This document shows positions 46,948-54,324 of a stretch of 64,000 nt of DNA, one piece after another. The notes beneath the pieces were generated by a model. That model did not search any database. It was not told the origin of the DNA and saw nothing but the letters and a program-made list of their open reading frames with translations. Origin of the DNA: Rhodobacteraceae bacterium UBA6796 (GTDB taxonomy: Bacteria > Pseudomonadota > Alphaproteobacteria > Rhodobacterales > Rhodobacteraceae). The stretch's first letter is position 1. Every line of letters starts with the position of its first letter. The position numbers and the translations under genes are program-made. The DNA lies in the NCBI GenBank assembly GCA_002452815.1, contig DKFM01000023.1, positions 202,698-266,697 of the forward strand, read 5' to 3'.

Positions 46948-47660
46948 CACTGAACTCCCTGCGGGGTTTGCCCCGTCATGTGTCGAGAAAGGCGGCGCTC
47001 GGCCAGGCGCCACAGAAGGACGAAACTGATCGTCATCGCGAGGTAGAGCACGGCCGCCCAGAAATAGATCGAGAAGTCGAAGCTGCGCGAAAAGATCTGC
47101 CGGGTGCGGCCCATCAGATCGAAGACCGTGACGACCGAAGCCAGCGCCGAGGCCTTCATCAGCAAGATGATTTCATTGCCAAGCGCGGGCCAGGCGATGC
47201 GGTAGGCGTGCGGAAACACAATCCGGCGCAGCACCGTCAGCCGCGACATGCCGATCGCGCGGCCGGCCTCGATTTCACCCGGCGCCACGGCCTGAATGCC
47301 GCCGCGCAGGATTTCTGTCTGATAGGCGCAGGAGTTGATCGCAAAGACCAGCACCGCGCAGTTGAACGGATCGCGGAAAAACCCCCACAGTCCCAGCGAC
47401 TGCAATTCCACCCGGAACTGGCCCGAGCCGTAGAACACCAAAAACAGCTGCGCCAGAATGGGGGTGCCGCGGATGAACGAGATGTAGATGCGCAGCGGCG
47501 CCTGCGCCAGGGCGGAACCCTGCGCGCGCAGCAGCGCCAGCGGCGGCGCGGCCATCGCCGCGATCAGCGCGCCCAGACCCGTCAGCGCCAGCGTGGTGCC
47601 CACCCCATCAATCAGCTTCGGCCAGTTCTGCGCCAATGTGTCGATCAGGGCCATGCTCAT
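46947..47660 (-). CDS. Polar amino-acid ABC importer permease (HisM-like)
   Basis: A 237-aa permease with about five helices and the amino-acid-permease loop APGEIEAGRAIGMSRLTVLRRIVFPHAYRIAWPALGNE. FIRGTPILAQLFLVFYGSGQF is typical of the HisM/ArtM group. It overlaps the partner permease by 4 nt. Confidence 0.92.
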   Translation of the reverse strand: MSMALIDTLAQNWPKLIDGVGTTLALTGLGALIAAMAAPPLALLRAQGSALAQAPLRIYISFIRGTPILAQLFLVFYGSGQFRVELQSLGLWGFFRDPFNCAVLVFAINSCAYQTEILRGGIQAVAPGEIEAGRAIGMSRLTVLRRIVFPHAYRIAWPALGNEIILLMKASALASVVTVFDLMGRTRQIFSRSFDFSIYFWAAVLYLAMTISFVLLWRLAERRLSRHMTGQTPQGVQ

Positions 47661-48364
47661 GCTCTCCTCACGCCACGGTTGGCGCGCTGTTCCAGCCGCG
47701 ACAGGCCCAGTTCAGAGACCAGACACAGCAGCCAGTAGATCAAGCAGGCCACCAGATAGAAGGTGAAGGGTTGCTTGGTGACGCCCACCGCAACCTTGGT
47801 CGCGCGCATCAGATCATCCAGCGCGATGACCGACACCAGCGCGGTGTCCTTCAGCAGGTTCAGCCAAAGATTGCCCATTCCCGGCAGCGCGAACCGCCAC
47901 AGCTGCGGCAGCTTGATGCGCCAGAAGATCTGCCGCGGAGTCATGCCGATGGCGCGCCCGGCCATGATCTGCCCCTCGGGGACCGCCAGAAAGGCACCGC
48001 GCAGCACCTCGGCCGCGAAGGCGGCAAAGACCAGCGCCAGCGCGACCACCCCGGCGGCGAAGGGTGAAAACTCGACCGGCGCGGCCTCGGGCGACAGCAT
48101 CGCCATCGCCCGGTTCAGCAGCAGGCCCACGCCGTTATAGACGATGAACAGCGTCAGGATTTCGGGCAGCCCGCGCATCAGCGTGGTATAGCCCACCCCA
48201 AGCGCGCGCAGCCCGCGATTATGCGACAGCGACAGACCCGCCACCGCAAAACCGATCAGCAATCCCACCGGCAGGGTGGTCACCGCCAGACGCAGCGTGA
48301 CCCACAGCCCCGCCAGGATCTCGTCGCCCCAGCCAAGGGGCCCATAGGAGAACAGCTCAAACAT
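47657..48364 (-). CDS. Polar amino-acid ABC importer permease (HisQ-like)
   Basis: A 235-aa permease, partner of the previous one. The characteristic stretch is VPEGQIMAGRAIGMTPRQIFWRIKLPQLWRFALPGMGN, with TLMRGLPEILTLFIVYNG before it. The ATG at 48364 follows AAGGTG; a GTG at 48373 is an alternative start. Confidence 0.92.
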   Translation of the reverse strand: MFELFSYGPLGWGDEILAGLWVTLRLAVTTLPVGLLIGFAVAGLSLSHNRGLRALGVGYTTLMRGLPEILTLFIVYNGVGLLLNRAMAMLSPEAAPVEFSPFAAGVVALALVFAAFAAEVLRGAFLAVPEGQIMAGRAIGMTPRQIFWRIKLPQLWRFALPGMGNLWLNLLKDTALVSVIALDDLMRATKVAVGVTKQPFTFYLVACLIYWLLCLVSELGLSRLEQRANRGVRRA

Positions 48365-48394
48365 GATTGTCACCTTTGACCAGGGCGGCGAGGG

Positions 48395-49171
48395 TTACTG
48401 CATCGTGTAAAGGTCGATCGAGAAATACTTGTCGTTGATCGCCTTGTAGGTGCCATCCGCGCGGATCTCGGCCAGAGCCTTGTTCAGACGCTCGCGCAGG
48501 TCGTTGTCTTCCTTGCGCAGCGCGATGCCCACACCTTCGCCCACGAATTTCGGATCGGTGATCGGGGCGCCGGCGATCTTGCAGCACGCGCCGTCTTCGG
48601 TCTTTTCGACGAAATCCAGAAGCGGCAGCATGTCGCCCACCATCACGTCAAGCCGGCCCGAGGCCATATCGAGGCTGGCTTCGTCCTGCGTCGGATACAG
48701 CCGCACATCCGCGTCGGGATAGGAGGCGACGGCATAATCGGCCTGCGTCGTGCCCGCCTGCGCCCCCACGACCAGATCTTTCAGCGTGTCATTGGTGAAC
48801 TCGGTCAGTTCCGACTCTTTCGGCACGACATGGGTCATCGCGGCCATATAGTAGGGGTCGGTGAAGGCCACCTGTTCCTTGCGGGGTTCGGTGATGAACA
48901 TCGAGGCGATGATGAAGTCGTATTTCTTGGCCAGAAGCCCGGGGATGATGCCGTCCCAGTCCTGCGCCACGATCTCGCACTCGGCGCCGATGCGCTTGCA
49001 CAGCTCCAGCCCGACGTCGATGTCGAAGCCTTCGACCTTGCCCTCGGGGGTGACGTAGTTGAAGGGCGGATAGGCGCCCTCGGTCCCCAGTTTCAGCGTT
49101 TCGGCCGACACGCCCGAGGCGATGCCCGACAGCAGCACCGCAGTGCCCAGAAGTTTGGAAAGTTTGGTCAT
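48395..49171 (-). CDS. Periplasmic binding protein for cationic amino acids
   Basis: A 258-aa SBP_bac_3 protein with signal peptide (LLGTAVLLSGIASGVSA, about residue 23) and a mature start ETLKLGTEGAYPPFNYVTPEG as in the lysine/arginine/ornithine and histidine binders. VGLELCKRIGAECEIVAQDWDGIIPGLLAKKYDFIIASM covers the ligand cleft. With arginase and ornithine cyclodeaminase encoded next door, arginine or ornithine (or D-forms or opine derivatives) is the probable ligand. Confidence 0.9.
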   Translation of the reverse strand: MTKLSKLLGTAVLLSGIASGVSAETLKLGTEGAYPPFNYVTPEGKVEGFDIDVGLELCKRIGAECEIVAQDWDGIIPGLLAKKYDFIIASMFITEPRKEQVAFTDPYYMAAMTHVVPKESELTEFTNDTLKDLVVGAQAGTTQADYAVASYPDADVRLYPTQDEASLDMASGRLDVMVGDMLPLLDFVEKTEDGACCKIAGAPITDPKFVGEGVGIALRKEDNDLRERLNKALAEIRADGTYKAINDKYFSIDLYTMQ

Positions 49172-49212
49172 GATGGTCCCTGTTGGTGGTTGGTTTATCG
49201 AAAACGGGGTGG

Positions 49213-50097
49213 CTATTCGGCGACCGGGGTCAGCGGGTTGCCGACATGGCCGGTGAAGGCGCCGTACAGCCGCGCGACTTCATTGAGCCGCGCCTCGGCC
49301 CCCTCGCCGCGCGCGAGGAAGATGTCGTTGATCATCAGATTGCTCAGCACCGCCAGATGCGCGGTGGAATCCCAAAACTGGTTGAACTGGGTGGCGACCA
49401 TGAACTGCTCGGTCGCGAAATCCGCGCCCCAGCTGCAGAACTGATCGGTGAAGATCGTCACCGCGATGCCGCGCGCGCGCGCCTCGCGCGCCAGCACCAG
49501 CGCCTGACGCGAATAGCGCCGCGCCTCGAAGATCGCCAGGCAAGCCTCGCCCGCCTCGGCCAGGACTTCGGCAAAATTGCCCATCGACAGGTCGATCATC
49601 TGCACGCCGGGGCGGACATATTGCATCTGGCTGGCAAAATAGAGCGCAAGCCCGCGTTCGGTCTGAAACCCCGCGACGAAGACCTTCGGGCAGTGCGAAA
49701 ACCGCACGACCGCGCGCTGCCAGTCCGGCGTGCGTGCCATTTCGTAAACACCGACGAGCCCGGCGATTTCCGCCTCCAGTCCCTGCGACAGCCGCTCTTC
49801 GCGCTGGCCGGGCGCCTGACGCAGCGCATCCAGCCGGTCCTTTATCAGCCAGGGCTGATCGCCGATGTCGTCCTTCAGATGTTCCTTCAGGTCTTTCAGA
49901 TTGGCATAGCCGATGGCCCGGCAGAACCGCCCGATGCTGGCCTCGCTGACCTGTACCTTTTCGGCCAGCGTTGCGGCGGTTTCAAACGGCAGGTCCTTGA
50001 GCCGCGCCAGCATGAACCGCGCAATCGCCCGGTTCGAGCGCGACCCGGCCTCGGCGGCGTCGGTCAGTCGGGCATGCAGCGGCAGGGGGGCGGTCAT
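49213..50097 (-). CDS. RpiR-family transcriptional regulator
   Basis: A 294-aa regulator: HTH_6 domain at about residues 12-85 (AATLAEKVQVSEASIGRFCRAIGYANLKDLKEHL) and a SIS domain at about 125-260 (FVAGFQTERGLALYFASQMQYV, GIAVTIFTDQF). SIS domains usually bind phosphosugars, but RpiR proteins next to amino-acid transporters are known. It heads the minus-strand importer/racemase operon. Its upstream region holds an inverted repeat (50126-50168). The start at 50097 is chosen because the upstream frame runs into a terminator. Confidence 0.88.
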   Translation of the reverse strand: MTAPLPLHARLTDAAEAGSRSNRAIARFMLARLKDLPFETAATLAEKVQVSEASIGRFCRAIGYANLKDLKEHLKDDIGDQPWLIKDRLDALRQAPGQREERLSQGLEAEIAGLVGVYEMARTPDWQRAVVRFSHCPKVFVAGFQTERGLALYFASQMQYVRPGVQMIDLSMGNFAEVLAEAGEACLAIFEARRYSRQALVLAREARARGIAVTIFTDQFCSWGADFATEQFMVATQFNQFWDSTAHLAVLSNLMINDIFLARGEGAEARLNEVARLYGAFTGHVGNPLTPVAE

Positions 50098-50125
50098 CAG
50101 GGTCTCACGGGTGGCTTTATGACAG

Positions 50126-50168
50126 TTTTTTGCCAGATGATCCGCAATGTCAAATATCTTGCAAAAAA
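50126..50168 (-). promoter_or_regulatory. Promoter and inverted repeat upstream of the RpiR gene
   Basis: TTTTTTGC (50126-50133) and GCAAAAAA (50161-50168) are inverted copies 27 bp apart. Between them the minus strand has TTGACATTGC, a perfect -35 hexamer, with AAAAAC 17 nt later as a weak -10. The repeats bracket the promoter and could be the binding site of the RpiR protein. The right copy is also the U-tract of the ornithine cyclodeaminase terminator. Confidence 0.45.
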
Positions 50169-50190
50169 TCCGGGGCAAAACCGTCGCCCC
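50162..50190 (-). terminator. Rho-independent terminator after ornithine cyclodeaminase
   Basis: On the minus strand GGGGC (50186-50190) pairs with GCCCC (50172-50176), followed by GGA and six T. A second hairpin GCCGCA/TGCGGC lies just upstream, within 50201-50215. It separates the arginase/cyclodeaminase transcript from the RpiR operon. Confidence 0.75.
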
Positions 50191-50250
50191 GCCCGCAGAT
50201 GCCGCATTTTGCGGCACCCCTGCCCCCGCAATGCCCGCCCCCACCATCAA

Positions 50251-51303
50251 TCAGCGCGCCCGCTGCAACATGCCAAACAGATCGCGCGGATCGTCGGGAT
50301 CGGCCAGCATGTCGAGTGGCTCGAAAAACGCGGTGCCAGCGATGCGTTCATGCACGAAGCGCAGGGCCGAGAAATCCTCGGTCGCGAAGCCCACGGAATC
50401 GAACAGCGTGATCTGCTTGTCATGGGTCCGGCCCGGGATCTCGCCGCGCATCACCTGCCACAACTCGTGCACTGGGTGGTCGGCAGGCAGCTGCTGGATC
50501 TCGCCCTCGATCCGGGTCTGCGGCGGATATTCCACAAAAATATCCGAACGCAGCAGGATGTCGCGGTGCAACTCGGTCTTGCCCGGGCAATCGCCGCCGA
50601 TCGCGTTGATATGCACCCCGGCGCCGACCATGTTGTCGGTCAGGATCGTCGCATATTGCTTGTCTGCGGTGCAGGTGGTGATGATCTGCGCGCCCTCGAC
50701 GGCACTTTGCGCATCGGCGCAGGCGGTAATCTCGAAGCCCTGCGCGCGCAGGTTGCGCGTGGCCTTTTCGGTCGCGGCCGGGTCGACATCATGCAGCCGC
50801 AGCCGGTTGATCCCGCACAGCGCCCGGAAGGCCAGCGCCTGAAATTCGCATTGCGCGCCATTGCCGATCATCGCCATCACCTCGGCCCCCTTCGGCGCCA
50901 GATAGCGCCCGACCAGCGCCGAGGTCGCCGCCGTGCGCAGCGCGGTCAGCACCGTCATCTCGCTCAGCAGGATCGGATAGCCATTGCTGACCGAGGACAG
51001 CACGCCGAAGGCGGTAACCGTCTGATACCCGTCGCGGGTGTTCTTGGGGTGGCCGTTGACATATTTGAAGCCGTAATTCTCGGCATCCGCCGTCGGCATC
51101 AGCTCGATCACGCCCTCGGCGGAATGGCTGGCCACGCGCGGGGTCTTGTCGAAATCGGGCCAGCGGCGGAAATCATCCTCGATATAGCCGGCCAGATCGG
51201 CGATGAACCGTTCGACCCCGATCGCATTGACCAGATGCATCATGTTTTCGACCGAGACGAAGGGCACATAGGCCAGGGGCGAGGGTTGCGGGCGCACGGA
51301 CAT
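50251..51303 (-). CDS. ocd: Ornithine cyclodeaminase
   Basis: A 350-aa NAD-dependent enzyme that converts L-ornithine to L-proline and ammonia. It has the length and motifs of the Pseudomonas/Agrobacterium enzyme: the substrate lysine in GFKYVNGHPKNT, Arg in SEMTVLTALRTAATSALV, the Rossmann loop MIGNGAQCEFQALAF and the catalytic Asp in NAIGGDCPGKTEL. Its ATG shares a base with the arginase stop. Together they take arginine to proline, as in opine and arginine catabolism. Confidence 0.92.
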   Translation of the reverse strand: MSVRPQPSPLAYVPFVSVENMMHLVNAIGVERFIADLAGYIEDDFRRWPDFDKTPRVASHSAEGVIELMPTADAENYGFKYVNGHPKNTRDGYQTVTAFGVLSSVSNGYPILLSEMTVLTALRTAATSALVGRYLAPKGAEVMAMIGNGAQCEFQALAFRALCGINRLRLHDVDPAATEKATRNLRAQGFEITACADAQSAVEGAQIITTCTADKQYATILTDNMVGAGVHINAIGGDCPGKTELHRDILLRSDIFVEYPPQTRIEGEIQQLPADHPVHELWQVMRGEIPGRTHDKQITLFDSVGFATEDFSALRFVHERIAGTAFFEPLDMLADPDDPRDLFGMLQRAR

Positions 51304-52229
51304 CAGTAGCTCCGGGTTTGGCGGTCGAGCACACGGCGACCGAACAGGCTGGCGGTCAGGTCGCACAGCAGTTTCGCGGTGCGGCCCCGCTCATCAAGAA
51401 ACGGGTTCAGCTCGACCAGATCGAGCGAGGTCACCACCTTGGAATCGCACAGATATTCCATGATCAGATGGGCCTCGCGGAAGGTTGCGCCCCCGGGCAC
51501 GGTGGTGCCGACGGCCGGGGCGATGCCGGGTTCCAGAAAGTCGACATCGAAGCTGACGTGCAAAAGCCCGTTGTCGGCCTGCACCCGCGCGATGAAATCG
51601 CGCAGGGGCGCAAGAACGCCGGTCTCGTCGATGGCGCGCATGTCATGCACCTCGATCCCGGTGTCGATCAGGCGCTGATGTTCCGCCGGATCGACCGAGC
51701 GGATGCCCATCATGCAGACCTTGGCCGGGTCCAGCGCGACCTCCAGCGCCGGATAGGCACCGAACCCCGGCAGGCCGCAGGCATAGGCCATCGGCGTGCC
51801 ATGCAGGTTGCCGCTGGTCGTGGTGTCAAGGCTGTGCAGATCGGGGTGCGCATCAAGCCACAGCACATAAAGCGGGCGCCCCAAGGTGCGCGCATGCCGC
51901 GCAATTCCCGGGATCGTGCCCGCCGACATCGAATGATCGCCGCCCAGAAAGATCGGCAGATCGCAGGCGGCCGCGGCGGTCTCGGCCTGGGTCACCAGCA
52001 GGTCGATCCAGGCGCGGGTTTCGGCCAGATGGTGCACCGCCGGGTTGGCGTGGCCCTGCGGCGCCTGCGCGGGGATCGACAGATCGCCGCGATCCTCGAC
52101 CTGCCAACCCAAGGCGCGCAGGGTTTCGGGCAGGCCCGCAGTGCGCAGGCTAGCAGGCCCCATCAGGCAGCCGGGCTGGTGGGTGCCGCTTTGGATCGGC
52201 GCCCCGAGGATGATACTAGATTTCGGCAT
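51303..52229 (-). CDS. Arginase
   Basis: A 308-aa ureohydrolase that splits L-arginine into ornithine and urea. All manganese ligand motifs are present: FLGGDHSMSAG, LWLDAHPDLHS and HVSFDVDFLEPG. The GTTVPGGATFREAH segment carries the substrate-binding loop seen in true arginases. The start at 52229 gives the usual length. It leads the two-gene arginase/ornithine cyclodeaminase transcript divergent from an Lrp-type regulator. Confidence 0.92.
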   Translation of the reverse strand: MPKSSIILGAPIQSGTHQPGCLMGPASLRTAGLPETLRALGWQVEDRGDLSIPAQAPQGHANPAVHHLAETRAWIDLLVTQAETAAAACDLPIFLGGDHSMSAGTIPGIARHARTLGRPLYVLWLDAHPDLHSLDTTTSGNLHGTPMAYACGLPGFGAYPALEVALDPAKVCMMGIRSVDPAEHQRLIDTGIEVHDMRAIDETGVLAPLRDFIARVQADNGLLHVSFDVDFLEPGIAPAVGTTVPGGATFREAHLIMEYLCDSKVVTSLDLVELNPFLDERGRTAKLLCDLTASLFGRRVLDRQTRSY

Positions 52230-52265
52230 ATGGCTCTCCCGTTCTGGATCGAAAGTCACAGATGG

Positions 52266-52322
52266 GATTGCAGGTTTCGATTGCCATCTTACGCAATCTG
52301 AATATTTATCTAGTCATATTGC
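52266..52322. promoter_or_regulatory. Repeated GATTGC elements, candidate Lrp operator
   Basis: GATTGC occurs at 52266-52271 and 52279-52284, its complement GCAATC at 52293-52298, and ATTGC again at 52318-52322. The middle pair makes an inverted repeat with an 8-bp spacer. They fill the divergent region between the arginase and Lrp genes. Confidence 0.5.
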
Positions 52323-52344
52323 ATAGACAGATGGACAAAATGAA

Positions 52345-52773
52345 ATGCCAGAGTTGTCAGCCACCGATCGCGCGATCATCGCCGCGCTGCGCGTGAATGC
52401 ACGGTTGAGCATCACCGAACTGGCCCATGCCGCACAGGTGTCGCGCACCACGGCCAAGCTGCGGCTGGATGCGCTGGTGGCCGATGGCCGGATCCGGCGC
52501 TTCACGATCGAAACGGATGTGGATGTCGAAGGCGAGGTGCGCGCAATCACGCTGGTCGAATTGCAGGGCAAGCTGTCGCGCAACGTGATCCGCACGATCA
52601 CGGCGATCCCCGAGGTCAGCACCGTGCATGCGACCAACGGCGCCTGGGATCTGGTGGTGGAAATCCGCACCGACTCGCTGGTCAATTTCGACCGGGTGCT
52701 GCGTGCGATCCGGGAAGTGCCCGGTGTGCTCAACAGTCAAAGCTGCCTGTTGCTGGCGCATGTGGCGGGGTGA
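52345..52773 (+). CDS. Lrp/AsnC-family transcriptional regulator
   Basis: A 142-aa protein, shorter than E. coli Lrp but in the AsnC range. Residues about 3-60 hold the helix-turn-helix (DRAIIAALRVNARLSITELAHAAQVSRTTAKLRLDAL), and the second half the RAM ligand/oligomer domain. Such regulators activate arginase and ornithine cyclodeaminase operons in response to arginine or ornithine in relatives (ArcR in Agrobacterium). Its divergent position fits the same role. Confidence 0.9.
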   Translation: MPELSATDRAIIAALRVNARLSITELAHAAQVSRTTAKLRLDALVADGRIRRFTIETDVDVEGEVRAITLVELQGKLSRNVIRTITAIPEVSTVHATNGAWDLVVEIRTDSLVNFDRVLRAIREVPGVLNSQSCLLLAHVAG

Positions 52774-52873
52774 TTGGCGCCGGCGCGCAACGCAGAACGC
52801 CGGCGCATCGCCGGCATCCCGCAAAACTATCCGCTAAGGGGCGGCAGGGGTCGCCCCCCGGCCCGCCGCCGGA

Positions 52874-53164
52874 TCAGCGCTTGTAGCAGCGCGATTTGGA
52901 GCCGAAGCCCGCGGGCGAGCAGATCCAGCTGCCCGAACCCAGCGACCGCGATGCAACCACGATCCGTTCGTCCGCCGGGGCCGTGCGGGTGGCCAGCCAG
53001 TCGAACCGCGCCGCGCCCTTGCCAGCATGGGTTTTCACCTTGCTTGCGGCCGCGCGGGTATCGTCGCTCGGCCCTTCGGCCATAGCCGGTGCCGTCGAAA
53101 CGACGAGAGTGCACGAGATCAGCGCCGCCGCCGCGGCCGACTTCAGAATGGAAAGATCGGTCAT
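52874..53164 (-). CDS. Small secreted protein of unknown function
   Basis: A 96-aa protein preceded by GGCGGAG at ribosome-binding distance. Residues 1-30 are a Sec signal peptide (ILKSAAAAALISCTLVVSTAPAMA). The mature 66 residues are basic, with a conserved-looking tail GSGSWICSPAGFGSKSRCYKR in which two cysteines could pair. I do not recognise a named family. It stands alone between the Lrp gene and the polysaccharide locus; no convincing promoter was found in the upstream stretch to 53314. Confidence 0.7.
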   Translation of the reverse strand: MTDLSILKSAAAAALISCTLVVSTAPAMAEGPSDDTRAAASKVKTHAGKGAARFDWLATRTAPADERIVVASRSLGSGSWICSPAGFGSKSRCYKR

Positions 53165-53314
53165 TTGCTCCGCCTCATTGTTGCACGTCAGACCACTCGC
53201 GAAAGCCGTCTTCAGCTCTTATTGGCAACCACAAGTGTTAAAAATCTTCCTACAGGTCAATAAAAACCTTGACGTGGCAGAACTGCGGCGAAGATGTGGC
53301 GAAACATGAAAAAC

Positions 53315-53340
53315 AACGCGCAGGAAATTTCCTGCGCGTT
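53315..53340. terminator. Strong bidirectional-looking terminator, 26-bp palindrome
   Basis: The 13-nt AACGCGCAGGAAA (53315-53327) is followed directly by its exact complement. On the minus strand the stem is followed by TTGTTTTT, on the plus strand by TT and a CATT. It lies 66 bp past the stop of the glycosidase gene and would end the polysaccharide operon. Confidence 0.85.
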
Positions 53341-53360
53341 TTCATTGCCTTGCAAACCGA

Positions 53361-53392
53361 ACCACAAGTGGCGGATTTTCGCCACCTGTGGT
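53361..53392 (-). terminator. Second stem-loop directly after the glycosidase gene
   Basis: ACCACA.GTGGCG (53361-53373) pairs with CGCCAC.TGTGGT (53380-53392) with one mismatch around a GATTTT loop, 14 bp after the stop at 53407. Together with 53315-53340 it makes a tandem 3' end. The flank 53165-53314 shows only an 11-bp direct repeat (AACCACAAGTG, also at 53227). Confidence 0.65.
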
Positions 53393-53406
53393 GTCGAAGT
53401 CGGATA

Positions 53407-54294
53407 TTATTTCAAGATCTGGTTCTTCACACGCCAATCGGGGGCGCCGAACCCTTCAGGCCAGGGATAGACCTCGGGCTGGTTGAAATAGACCACACCG
53501 ACAAGATTCGGGTATTCCGGCTTCTCCTGACGGACCGAAGCGTTCCAGGTCTTGACGTAACCTTCCTTGCCGACATAGCCCAGTTCGGCCACGACGACCG
53601 GCTTGCCGAAGGCCGCCGCACGTTCGTAGCGGGGTCCGAAGATTTCGTCGAAACTCCGGTCGTGGCCGTATTTCGCCTGATCCCAGGCCTGCAGCCCAAA
53701 CACCGTCAGCCCAATCAGATCGGCGTAATCGTCACCCGGATAGTATTTCGCCATCTCCTCGTCCCCCAGAGGCGACCACATCACGGTGATATTGGGCGCG
53801 CTCTTGCGGCACAGGTCGATCATGTGGCGGTAGGCTTCGATATAGGTCTCCGGCTCCCAGCCCGACCAGATGAACTGCCCCGAGCGGTCGTCCATCTCAT
53901 GCGCGAAGCGCAGCGTCACCGGGCTTTTCAGCGTGCCCAGCACATCGCAGACCGCCTTCATGTTCGCGTCATAGCGCCCGTCCTTGATACCGCGGCGCAG
54001 ATATTGCGCGGTGTTGCGCTCGCTGCGCGACCAGGTCCAGGGCTCCAGCGTGACCAGAAGCGCCCTGCCCCGTTCCAGCGCATAGGTATCGGCATCGTTG
54101 AGCGAGGGCAGATAGACGTCTTCCCAGGGCAGGAACAGATGTTCGATCACCACCTGATCGTCAGCGGTGAAATCCCCGTCAGGATCGTAGACGCCGAACG
54201 GCAACGTCCCGGGGGGAGCCGCGAAACTGGCGGTCCCGGCAAGCATGAGGCTAACCGACAGCGCGGCGCGAATGCGTTTCCCGATCTGCATCAT
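53407..54294 (-). CDS. Exported GH26-like glycoside hydrolase
   Basis: A 295-aa protein with a Sec signal peptide (about residues 1-26, ending ASFA) and a TIM-barrel body. The proton donor is probably the Glu in TLRFAHEMDDRSGQFIWSG, and the nucleophile the Glu in KPVVVAELGYVG, the arrangement of clan-A family 26 (beta-mannanase, lichenase, beta-1,3-xylanase). AAGGAGG precedes the ATG. It follows the GT2 synthase gene by 30 bp, so it likely trims or edits the polymer made by that synthase in the periplasm, as BcsZ cellulase does for cellulose. Polymer identity is unknown. Confidence 0.85.
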   Translation of the reverse strand: MMQIGKRIRAALSVSLMLAGTASFAAPPGTLPFGVYDPDGDFTADDQVVIEHLFLPWEDVYLPSLNDADTYALERGRALLVTLEPWTWSRSERNTAQYLRRGIKDGRYDANMKAVCDVLGTLKSPVTLRFAHEMDDRSGQFIWSGWEPETYIEAYRHMIDLCRKSAPNITVMWSPLGDEEMAKYYPGDDYADLIGLTVFGLQAWDQAKYGHDRSFDEIFGPRYERAAAFGKPVVVAELGYVGKEGYVKTWNASVRQEKPEYPNLVGVVYFNQPEVYPWPEGFGAPDWRVKNQILK

Positions 54295-54324
54295 GGTAGT
54301 GTCCTCCTTTACAATATCCGGCGC

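Noticed and set aside
50251-52229. Opine (nopaline/octopine) catabolic operon as in Ti plasmids
   Set aside because: Arginase and ornithine cyclodeaminase fit, but no opine oxidase subunits are present; a racemase/acyltransferase pair is found instead.
53226-53370. 11-bp direct repeat AACCACAAGTG (53227 and 53360)
   Set aside because: Only two copies, one inside a terminator stem; no sign of an attachment site or mobile element.
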